Positions 57,157-64,000 of a DNA stretch of 64,000 nucleotides are shown here, one piece after another. The translations under genes were made by a program, and so were the position numbers. The DNA is from Pareuzebyella sediminis (lineage in GTDB: Bacteria > Bacteroidota > Bacteroidia > Flavobacteriales > Flavobacteriaceae). The stretch covers positions 918,854-982,853 of the forward strand of contig NZ_VTZS01000002.1 in the NCBI RefSeq assembly GCF_008367235.1, read 5' to 3'. How positions within the stretch are numbered: position 1 is the stretch's first letter; every line of letters begins with the position of its first letter. The notes under the pieces are model-generated. The model worked only from the letters and a program-made list of their open reading frames with translations, made no database searches and was not told the origin of the DNA.

Positions 57157-57375
57157 TTGCCATATGATTTTGAACCTGTTCTAAAATAAATATTTATTTG
57201 AAAGATGATACCGTCTTGGGTCGGATTTATAGAAGACATTTGAACTGTCGTTAAACTTATTCTAAATGTGTTACAACGCTGATTCTGTTCATAGTAGGTG
57301 ATTGCTGGCTTCCAACTTGTCAAACTGTTACGAATTTGAAGCGGGCTACAACTCTTAAATTTACTACTATATCGC

Positions 57376-58704
57376 TTATTTTGTATATTCTTTGTCAAAA
57401 ACAGTATTTATCCAATCTTCTATCGTTCCCAAATAATCAGGATGCAATTTAGACCAATAAGGAAAATCGTTTTCTTCAATTTTATACATTGAATGAGAGG
57501 CTCCTTCCAATAACACGGTTTTATAATTATCATTACTTGATTTTGCTAGTGCCTCTGAAATGATTGCATGACTATTCACAGGTATTATTTCATCCCTCGT
57601 TCCTTGCAGAATTAAGATTGGTTGCTTTGTTCTTTGAAAGTAAGGAATGGGACTGTAGCAAAGTTTTTTATCTATTTGCACTTCATCCAGATTTGGCACC
57701 CATACATTGGCAAACCACGAATAAGATTTTGCATTATCTATAGCCTTTTCTACATCTGTTCTAGATAGTTTACCTGCTATAAATTCAAAAACCTTTCGTT
57801 GAAATTTGGTAGCGGCTTCAATATCATTTTCGATTATTTCTGCATTTCTATTTTTCCAATAATTTAAATCGCTTTCGAGCAATGAAACTCCGGGACAACT
57901 TACGGCAACACCATATTCCAGACTTTCCAATTCATTTAAGACATACGGTATTTTAGTAGCACCTTGGCTACTACCTTTAATTCCAATGTTCGTAAGAGAA
58001 ATACCTGTCCTTTCAGAAAAGAACTTGATTGCATGGATATCATCCATCACAAGTTCTTCAATCGTTGCTATTTGCCAATCGCCTTCCGAATTTCCAGTTC
58101 CTCTTTTGTCATAATGAAATGTTGTATATCCCCTTTGTGCAAATAGCTTAACCTCTGCTCTTGAGGCACTTCGGTCTGCATTACCAGATGAAGTCAGAAT
58201 TACTATTGCCTTATTTCCTTCATGCTTTGGATACCAAATAGTTCCATTTATTTTTAATTCATTGGATTCAAAACTAACATCTTCATTTTTGGGGTATTGG
58301 TCGTTACTTGGCAACTCCTTTTCTAAAGTGTAAGGAACTGTAATTGAGTCTACAGTGAGAGCTCCCTGAAGTTTGTTGTTATTTTCAATCCATTTGTTTC
58401 TGAAAGAGTAAGTGTAAAAATCGCTTTGTAACTTAAAATTTATTGAATCTCCCTTTATTTCAACATTTTGAAATGGAATTCGATGGGCATTTTGTTCTAA
58501 ACTTGTGAAGAAAACCTTGAAACTGGTTGAATCTTGCTCAATTTCAAAGCTTATCTGATCTAAAAAATTTCCGTGACTGAAAACACCGCTATAACTTCCT
58601 GTCTTATCTCCATTATTAATATCCTTGTTTGAATTACGAGAAAATATTCCAAATGCTATAAAGATTATTGTTATCCTTTTCAAACGTTGAATATTCAGTT
58701 TCAT
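57376..58704 (-). CDS. Alpha/beta hydrolase with N-terminal beta domain
   Basis: A 442-residue exported-type hydrolase. The N-terminal domain (~35-150) is beta-rich. The alpha/beta-hydrolase fold follows, with nucleophile Ser in GSSQG (244-248), Asp 371 (GTRDEI) and His 404 (ASHSMY) as the likely triad; the TSSGNADRS segment forms the oxyanion region. The signal peptide looks like a lipoprotein signal, but the expected Cys is Arg 23 (FGIFSRNSN); CGT differs from TGT by one base. Substrate unknown, ester or peptide. Confidence 0.86.
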   Translation of the reverse strand: MKLNIQRLKRITIIFIAFGIFSRNSNKDINNGDKTGSYSGVFSHGNFLDQISFEIEQDSTSFKVFFTSLEQNAHRIPFQNVEIKGDSINFKLQSDFYTYSFRNKWIENNNKLQGALTVDSITVPYTLEKELPSNDQYPKNEDVSFESNELKINGTIWYPKHEGNKAIVILTSSGNADRSASRAEVKLFAQRGYTTFHYDKRGTGNSEGDWQIATIEELVMDDIHAIKFFSERTGISLTNIGIKGSSQGATKIPYVLNELESLEYGVAVSCPGVSLLESDLNYWKNRNAEIIENDIEAATKFQRKVFEFIAGKLSRTDVEKAIDNAKSYSWFANVWVPNLDEVQIDKKLCYSPIPYFQRTKQPILILQGTRDEIIPVNSHAIISEALAKSSNDNYKTVLLEGASHSMYKIEENDFPYWSKLHPDYLGTIEDWINTVFDKEYTK

Positions 58705-58716
58705 GTTATTTTGTTT

Positions 58717-58859
58717 CTAACGGCGGTCTGACGGTTTGTGTATAATTAGTTGCGTGGCTAAGCACTAATGTAATAAACAAACACGGACCCGATAAAATTC
58801 CGTAGGAATTTTACAATCAGGCACTTGCCATAGCAATAAATATAAACGTAGTTGGCGAG
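58717..58859. repeat. Imperfect palindromic spacer element with inner hairpin
   Basis: Outer arms CTAACGG...GGTTTGTGTATAATTAGTTGC (58733-58753) and AAATATAAACGTAGTTGGCGAG pair with gaps, and TGGCTAAGCAC with GCACTTGCCA. The perfect inner hairpin AAAATTCC-gta-GGAATTTT lies at 58794-58812. It separates the hydrolase 5' end from the next gene. Confidence 0.65.
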
Positions 58860-58952
58860 TGAATTTTTTCTGCTATTTTCATTTGGTCAGGAATTGAATT
58901 TCGACTTGGTCGAAGAATCTTTAATGTAAAATATTCCTAAAAATAATGGAGC

Positions 58953-59246
58953 CTAGAAGCACGCAATGGCAAATACTGCGAAGAATACAACTCCTAGAAA
59001 TGCCGATATAAAAGAGCTAATCATTATTAATAAGGTGACAATAGCATACATAGGAGATACAATACCCCCTTTGTTACATCCTTGTTGAAAATAGATTATT
59101 AAAATACGCATCTGAAATAATGCACCAACTTTAAATAGATATAAAGGCGTTCCGCGGATCGTCTTAAACACATATAGTTGTTCATCTATAACACTGAGAG
59201 CATTGTAATAGCTTCCAAGACTTATGATTAATGATACAATTGGCAA
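58953..59246 (-). CDS. Small membrane protein of unknown function
   Basis: A 97-residue frame with a hydrophobic N-terminal stretch and a strong C-terminal membrane segment (AIVTLLIMISSFISAFLGVVFFAVFAIACF). No family is recognised. Codon use and the double-helix design are compatible with a real gene, but it may also be the 3' part of a longer, damaged one. It is framed by two repeat spacers. Confidence 0.5.
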   Translation of the reverse strand: MPIVSLIISLGSYYNALSVIDEQLYVFKTIRGTPLYLFKVGALFQMRILIIYFQQGCNKGGIVSPMYAIVTLLIMISSFISAFLGVVFFAVFAIACF

Positions 59247-59357
59247 TAGACGACCTATTATGAGATATATTGATCAAAAAAGACTTCATAGGATGCCGAC
59301 ATAACGGATTTCAGAATTAATTTGATTTTCCATATTTAAAGGTGGTTATTAATATAC

Positions 59358-59489
59358 TTGCCAACCGTCTACGTATGATTAGTTGCGATTTTTAGAACGG
59401 GCATTGTCTCGTTGTATTCCCGATAATCGATTGCAGGATTTTCCGGCAGGGAAATCTGCTAGCAAGTGAGTCTACATTTTGTAGGCAGG
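59358..59489. repeat. Imperfect palindromic spacer element
   Basis: Starts TTGCCAACCGTCTACGTATG with motif GTATGATTAGTTGC (59366-59386) and ends GTCTACATTTTGTAGGCAGG; the two ends pair in part. Lies between two leftward genes. Confidence 0.55.
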
Positions 59490-59495
59490 CTTTTC

Positions 59496-60005
59496 TTATT
59501 TTTCCTCAGTTATTCCAAGTTCCTTTATTTGTCTCTTTAGATGTTCACCCCAAAATGTGAATTTTCCGTAGAATTCGATGCAGTCATGAATTGTTTTGGG
59601 CTTGTCAAGCTCGGTCAATATATATTCTTCAAGATCAAAAACTAAAGAATCGTTGAATTCGTCCAAGTTGGTATTGTCAGTGATGGAGTAACCTTGATTG
59701 TCTCCAAATTTTCGTTGCTTTCTGTCTGGTAGAAAAGCTCCTTCGTCAAGGTGCACAGTCAGGTCATTGTAAGTTGCTTTCATCTTTTTCTCGTCCTTCA
59801 ATGTTGCCTTTAATGCTATTCCGATGTTAAACCGAAAGTTTAAACTGTCTATTGAGTTCCATGAATAATTCTGAAGGTTAATCACATTGAAAAATTCTCC
59901 TTTATCTTGCCACCAGGTTTGTCCAGAAGTCTGATAGCCCCATTCCTTTAGCTTCGGTTTGAGGACGGCCTTGATGAATTCCCTCTGTTTGTCTTTCGCA
60001 GTCAT
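59496..60005 (-). CDS. DUF4304 family protein
   Basis: A 169-residue cytoplasmic protein matching DUF4304: start REFIKAVLKPKLKEWGY, WWQDKGEFFNVINLQNYSWNS, FRFNIGIAL and the WGEHLKRQIKELG end. The function of DUF4304 is unknown; members are scattered among accessory regions, sometimes near toxin-immunity loci. No partner is seen here. Confidence 0.85.
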   Translation of the reverse strand: MTAKDKQREFIKAVLKPKLKEWGYQTSGQTWWQDKGEFFNVINLQNYSWNSIDSLNFRFNIGIALKATLKDEKKMKATYNDLTVHLDEGAFLPDRKQRKFGDNQGYSITDNTNLDEFNDSLVFDLEEYILTELDKPKTIHDCIEFYGKFTFWGEHLKRQIKELGITEEK

Positions 60006-60016
60006 TTTTTTTAGCT

Positions 60017-60059
60017 CGCCTACGACGTGTTTGTATAAGATGAGTTACGTTGTTAGGCG
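60017..60059. repeat. Short palindrome ending in GTTAGGC
   Basis: Arms CGCCTACGACGT (60017-60028) and ACGTTGTTAGGCG (60047-60059) with one gap and an 18-base loop holding GTTTGTATAAGATGAGTT. GTTAGGC (60052-60058) fits the integron core rule GTTRRRY. It lies in the 65 bp between the DUF4304 and CAAX genes. Confidence 0.6.
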
Positions 60060-60070
60060 CTGTGTTTTAT

Positions 60071-60910
60071 TTATAATTTTTCTTTGATCGCTTTTCTCCA
60101 AAAGTAAATTCCAAAAACAGAAGTTACAATTGCAAACATAATTCCGTTTTCGCCAAGCCAATGTTCGGGTCCTTCGGTTTTCATTGTTAGAGGTGGTAAT
60201 ATTTTTTGAATATACACATTGCTTACTGCGTGAAAAATTACTGCTGGCCATAGACTTTTAGATTTAAAAGTATAGTAGCTCATAATGAATGACATAGAGA
60301 TAATTACTGTAAAGAATGTTATAAATTCCAATAGCATATTATTACTATAATAAACAAGCAGTGGCCAATGCCAAGCAGCCCAAATAAATCCGCTAAAAAT
60401 TGATACACCGGTAAATGAAAGAACCTTTCTCAATTCATAGATAAAAAAACCTCGCCACCCAATTTCTTCTCCCAAAGTTGTTGCAGAGGCTCTTATCACT
60501 TCTATAGTACCCAATAAGATAATTGCTATTATTGTTATTGCTGTTGGATCTAATGTACCTATTCCAAACAAACCAAGTTCTTTTCCCCAATTTGTCAGTG
60601 CTTCTCCATTGACTAAACTTCCAAATCCGAAAATCCAAATTAATATTTAAGTTGTTATACCGTAAAATGCAGGAATGAAATAAGACAATCGAATATATTT
60701 CCAATCCCCCCAATTCCAATTTAGTGATGAAATTTTACGCCCTTTTATTTTTAAGGTAAAAATTGTAGCAATTGCAGGACACCACATGATAGCGCCAACA
60801 TAGATTCGTGAAGGATATAAATTTACTATGGCATAATGGAAAGGTGATGTAATAAGAATGACGATGGCAAGAAACAGAAAGATTGTTTTCCACGTTTCTT
60901 TTCGTTCCAA
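60071..60910 (-). pseudogene. CPBP (CAAX-type) membrane metalloprotease broken by an in-frame stop
   Basis: One frame of 280 codons encodes a membrane protein with the CPBP motifs EEIGWRGFF (Glu-Glu...Arg, about residue 155) and FIWAAWHWPLL. At codon 88 (60647-60649) a TAA interrupts it; both sides stay in the same frame and read as one protein (GITT-stop-ILIWIFGFGSL). A restart at a TTG/ATG further on would lack the first four helices. By family the intact protein is an intramembrane protease, sometimes an immunity protein. Confidence 0.8.
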
Positions 60911-60985
60911 TGAATTTTCTAGTATTAGGTTTTAATAATTGGTTTGTTTATGGAAGACGAAGCGGTCGTGGCTTTGTTACATTGC

Positions 60986-61027
60986 GCCTAACGTTTGGTA
61001 TATGACGCGTTTCAATGCGCTATATAC
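60986..61027. repeat. Palindromic element B with GCCTAAC end
   Basis: GCCTAAC at 60986-60992, then the inverted repeat GTATATGACGCGTT-tc-AATGCGCTATATAC at 60998-61027, almost identical to 50860-50889. Lies between the CAAX gene and the peptidase 3' end. Confidence 0.75.
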
Positions 61028-61041
61028 ATTGTCGTACCAGA

Positions 61042-62217
61042 TTATTCTTTGATCTTATTATACTTTTTTAATGTCTTTATGAGTAAATCGTGAGGCAAGG
61101 CGTACGCTTTATTTCCATTGATTCCTTCCATGGTTTCAGCAGCTACCATCGCATTGATAATCGCCTCCTCAACGGCCTGAACGGTTGCTTCAAAAACCGG
61201 CATTAGTTGATCATTAGGCATTGATTCAACTGTTGCAGTTTCATCTCGATTAAATGCATTTTCATTGGCAGTTGAGAAGGCTAAAAAAATATCACCAGAA
61301 CCATTACTTCCTCTTCCGCCCACAATGCCAACACCTAATGGAATTCTTTGGGCAATTCTTTTTAACTGGTGTGGCAAAAGAGGTACATCTGTCGCGACTA
61401 TTACTATAATAGAACCATCGCCTTCTTTTCTCCTTGATTTCGGTGGCGCATTGAATATATAATTTAAAGTGTCTTTTAATTCAATACCGACCGGAGCACC
61501 TGCGATTGATAGGTTTCTTTTAGCTCCAAAATTGGATTGGACAATTGCGCCAACTGTATATGTTGAATCCTTAATTTTAAAAACTCTTGAAGACGTTCCT
61601 GTTCCTCCCTTAAAGCCCAAGCACATCATTCCTGTTCCTCCACCAACATTTCCTTCTAAAATTTTTCCGCTCGATGAATTTTTTATTGCTTCCAATACAT
61701 TTTCTTCTTTGACGTGAAAACCATAAATGTCATTGAGGAATCCATCATAAGTTTCAGCTACTACTGGATAGGTGTACCACCAATCTTCTCCACTATACCA
61801 ATCCGTATCTACATACCATTTCAATACTGCGTCTCGAACAACTCCAACACTATTGGTATTGGTTATCATAATTGGTGTTTCTAAAAATCCTGATTCGGTA
61901 ACCCAAGTTGTACCCGTCATTTCTCCATTTCCATTAAGACTGTACCAATTGGCGTAAACTGGACTAAACTTTTTAGCCTTGCCTCTCGGAAATATGGCAG
62001 TAACTCCAGTTCTTATAGGTCCCTTGCCAATAATATTTTCCCCCTCTCCAGAAATTATAGTGCTATATCCTACTTCAACACCTTCAACATCTGTAATAGC
62101 ATTGAATTCTCCTGTTGTACCAACAAATGGAACCCCTAAATCTCTTGCTCTTGGTTTTTGTCCATAAGAATGCGAACAAATTATTATTACTAAAAAAACT
62201 GTACATATTCTTTTCAT
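61042..62217 (-). CDS. P1 family peptidase (DmpA/aminopeptidase type), secreted
   Basis: A 391-residue self-cleaving N-terminal-nucleophile peptidase releasing N-terminal or beta-amino acids. Signal peptide ends about residue 19 (SHSYG). The DmpA motifs are present: RDLGVPFVGTTGEFNAITDVEGVEVG, TNTNSVGVVRDAV, VGGGTGMMCLGFKGGTGTSSR (190-211) with the nucleophile Ser after autocleavage, and GVGIVGGRGSNGSGDIFLAFSTAN. Full length; single-gene unit. Confidence 0.93.
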   Translation of the reverse strand: MKRICTVFLVIIICSHSYGQKPRARDLGVPFVGTTGEFNAITDVEGVEVGYSTIISGEGENIIGKGPIRTGVTAIFPRGKAKKFSPVYANWYSLNGNGEMTGTTWVTESGFLETPIMITNTNSVGVVRDAVLKWYVDTDWYSGEDWWYTYPVVAETYDGFLNDIYGFHVKEENVLEAIKNSSSGKILEGNVGGGTGMMCLGFKGGTGTSSRVFKIKDSTYTVGAIVQSNFGAKRNLSIAGAPVGIELKDTLNYIFNAPPKSRRKEGDGSIIVIVATDVPLLPHQLKRIAQRIPLGVGIVGGRGSNGSGDIFLAFSTANENAFNRDETATVESMPNDQLMPVFEATVQAVEEAIINAMVAAETMEGINGNKAYALPHDLLIKTLKKYNKIKE

Positions 62218-62238
62218 ATGGGTGGGTTTATAATGTGG

Positions 62239-62367
62239 TACAACGTCAAGGGTACGTCCCGTTGCTTTTAAAGCCCAGGCCAGACTTGGGATGATTTATA
62301 AAAACCTAAGATAGGAAATTAGTACAAGTGATTGGAAGCAATGGGTTATAGGCGTTGTTGTACGCAG
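62239..62367. repeat. Imperfect palindromic spacer element
   Basis: Arms TACAACGTCAAGGG...CCCGTTGCTT (62239-62267) and GGAAGCAATGGGTTATAGGCGTTGTTGTA (62334-62362) pair over about 25 bases with small gaps around a ~66-base centre. The 3' end matches 50138-50159. Confidence 0.65.
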
Positions 62368-62371
62368 TTTA

Positions 62372-63901
62372 TTATTCGTTATAAATTGTTAGTTCGACAT
62401 GTCTTTTCCTGTATTCCAAAACAACTGTTATATCTCCTTTAGTCCATTGAAGTTCAATTACATTTTTGTCGGTTTTATAGTCGTTCGGTTCTCCTAATTT
62501 TTCTTTCAGATACTCTGAAATCCAATCAATTTTTTGTTTGTAAATAGTTTCTGTTTTCTCTTTACTGGACATTGAATAAATAACGTCAGAAATACTTTGA
62601 TTTTGGTTTCTGTTTTTTATCCACTCAAAATTTACTAAATGAATTTTCTTGTCATTTTCCGAATAGTAATACATCGTTATAAGTCTCAAATTTTCATTTT
62701 CGCTTTTTCGGTATATTCTAGGTGTCCCAACATCTCGACCATCCAGGCGATAAGTTGATATTTTGTGCTTTTGGGTAATGTCTGTTGCAGACATCTCAAG
62801 CTCAATTTTGTCAATTTGTTCTAAAGACAATGAACTAAAGTCTGAATAATACTTTTCAAAAGTATTTTCAAACCACATATTCATTTTTTCCTCTCCAAAT
62901 TCGGGTTCTTTATATGTATTATTGAAATAGGTTACTTTAATATTTTTTCTGTTAATTTCTATGATTCCATACTTAGGATCTTTGGCCGTTCGAAATTGAA
63001 TTGACTGAAAGTTGTTGTTTTGAACTGGGTTTCTTGTGTCGTAATACCATCGGAATGGACTGATTTTAGATTCAAATTCGTAAATAGGAACTAACTTTTT
63101 GTTTTCGACAACCCCAATCTTGGTAGAAACACTGTCTTTGTATAAATGGTAGAGTTTGTCATTGGAAATGAATGAAGTTGCTATCGAAAAAGTTGGATTG
63201 AAAAAGTCCTTATCCTCGTATTCAAATATTATTTCAGCACCATTTGTAGAGTAATTGCCATTTCTATGAAATCTTTCTTCAAGTACTGCTTTTTGATAGA
63301 TGTAAGGTTCGTTGCTTTTATCTAACATTTCCGGATTATCAATTTTCAGGACTGAATTTCTTGTAGTTAAATAGTACGATTCTTTTAATTTGTTCACCAC
63401 TGGTGTTGTTGCTCCAATCTCAAATTGATTATTAGTCTGCTTGTTTTCAAACCAAGTAACTCCACCCCATTCTCCAAAATCGAGAGAATAAACAGAATAA
63501 TTTTTATCCTCAAAATAAAGGTCAATTCCTTTATTAGTTTCTATCCAAGTTTTGCGGGGCTTGTCAAGGTAATAGGTGTTGTGGTCATAATATTCTGTCG
63601 TAAAAATGGTGTCATTTTTCAAATAAAGGTCGTAATAAGTTTTCTGTAGTTTTCTTGGAACTTCAATTTGGTTTTCGATTTTGCCGTTTTCGTTAAGTAT
63701 GTAAAAGTGATGATTTGATGCAGAACTAAATCTGTCATTGTCCGTTTCGAAATAGCAATAGAATTTATTGTCATATTTTAACCAAGGACCGGGTCTTCCC
63801 GGGATATTAATCTCAACATTTTGACTTCTTACATTTAGTTCTTGCGGTTGGCAAGAAGTTGTTATAAATGTCAATATTAATATTTGGAAGGCGCTTCTCA
63901 T
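62372..63901 (-). CDS. Large lipoprotein of unknown function
   Basis: A 509-residue lipoprotein if started at the ATG at 63901 (a GTG three codons earlier is less likely): RSAFQILILTFITTSC with lipobox Cys near residue 17. The mature part is long and beta-rich, with many Tyr/Asn/Lys residues and no catalytic motif that I recognise. The first region (GRPGPWLKYDNKFYCYFETDNDRF, FYILNENGKIENQIEVP) has a repeated strand pattern that may form a beta-propeller-like domain. Function unknown; surface location likely. Confidence 0.72.
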   Translation of the reverse strand: MRSAFQILILTFITTSCQPQELNVRSQNVEINIPGRPGPWLKYDNKFYCYFETDNDRFSSASNHHFYILNENGKIENQIEVPRKLQKTYYDLYLKNDTIFTTEYYDHNTYYLDKPRKTWIETNKGIDLYFEDKNYSVYSLDFGEWGGVTWFENKQTNNQFEIGATTPVVNKLKESYYLTTRNSVLKIDNPEMLDKSNEPYIYQKAVLEERFHRNGNYSTNGAEIIFEYEDKDFFNPTFSIATSFISNDKLYHLYKDSVSTKIGVVENKKLVPIYEFESKISPFRWYYDTRNPVQNNNFQSIQFRTAKDPKYGIIEINRKNIKVTYFNNTYKEPEFGEEKMNMWFENTFEKYYSDFSSLSLEQIDKIELEMSATDITQKHKISTYRLDGRDVGTPRIYRKSENENLRLITMYYYSENDKKIHLVNFEWIKNRNQNQSISDVIYSMSSKEKTETIYKQKIDWISEYLKEKLGEPNDYKTDKNVIELQWTKGDITVVLEYRKRHVELTIYNE

Positions 63902-63910
63902 AAATGTCAC

Positions 63911-64000
63911 GTCCTAAAATACGGCTACAGATTAATAATTTGTTTTAGGCGGCATTTTGGTGCACGTAATTAGGTGTTCCGTAATTTAAAGATAAATGCA
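63911..64000. other. Window edge: spacer with possible further repeat
   Basis: Contains TTTTAGGCGGCATTTTGGTGCACG, resembling the TAGGCG ends of other spacers; too little is visible to decide. Confidence 0.3.

Noticed and set aside
60571..60720. Frameshift as the cause of the split CAAX gene
   Set aside because: The start positions of the two halves differ by 339 bp, a multiple of three, and the codons between read through; a single TAA is the simpler cause.
49822..64000. Calling the region a proven integron
   Set aside because: No integrase or attI is visible and the spacer ends do not all follow the attC core rule, so only a cassette-like hypothesis is kept.

Overview
The window looks like a chromosomal segment of a marine member of the Flavobacteriaceae (Bacteroidota), close to the Maribacter/Zobellia type. 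Supporting signs are a fused SecDF, malate dehydrogenase of the LDH-like type, Rho with a long Asn/Ser/Lys-rich insertion, a pair of type B T9SS-sorted (gliding-motility type) proteins, promoters of the Bacteroidota form TAnnTTTG, and sulfatases typical of marine polysaccharide users. The organism call is inference from gene content; no 16S gene is present.

Bases 1-34,160 are a dense, conserved housekeeping core. In order: the 3' part of gyrB, a small lipoprotein, mdh, secDF, then a leftward run (folE, cysS, yidD, lgt, DUF192 lipoprotein, GNAT, tandem ABC ATPase). Next come two rightward T9SS cargo proteins, a FadL/OmpP1-type porin and a repeat-rich lipoprotein (both leftward), proS, a tRNA-Glu/tRNA-Glu/rpsT unit, a membrane protein and lipoprotein, rho with its divergent DUF4293 neighbour, a phosphodiesterase, truA and an ABC exporter, cdaA and folP, and the rightward unit DUF1599 / DoxX-like / tpiA / prmA / clpS. 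Several strong intrinsic terminators separate these units.

At about 34.2 kb the character changes. A promoter and a well-formed TPP riboswitch are followed by about 350 bp without a recognisable thiamine gene, then an acyl-CoA-dehydrogenase-like flavoprotein. From 35.9 to 49.8 kb lies an accessory region, almost all leftward: two lipoprotein sulfatases, an ECF sigma factor with an overlapping membrane protein, a DUF5077/DUF3472 secreted protein, a secreted metallophosphoesterase, a PAP2 phosphatase and a rightward PHP/DUF3604 phosphoesterase. Between them are gene remnants (SRPBCC, RidA and serine-hydrolase fragments) and three copies of an intergenic repeat. It may serve sulfated or phosphorylated polysaccharides, but SusC/SusD and glycoside hydrolases are not visible here.

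From 49.8 to 64 kb every gene points left. Most are single genes or pairs of unrelated function (hexapeptide protein, class III cyclase, two SDRs with an AraC regulator, MscS/DUF1622, Xre protein, hydrolase, DUF4304, a broken CAAX protease, P1 peptidase, a large lipoprotein). Many are separated by 65-350 bp spacers that share imperfect palindromes and repeated short motifs, some ending in GTTAGGC or GCCTAAC. This resembles a mobile gene-cassette array with attC-like sites, but no integrase lies in the window. It is the most interesting feature seen and is presented as a hypothesis.
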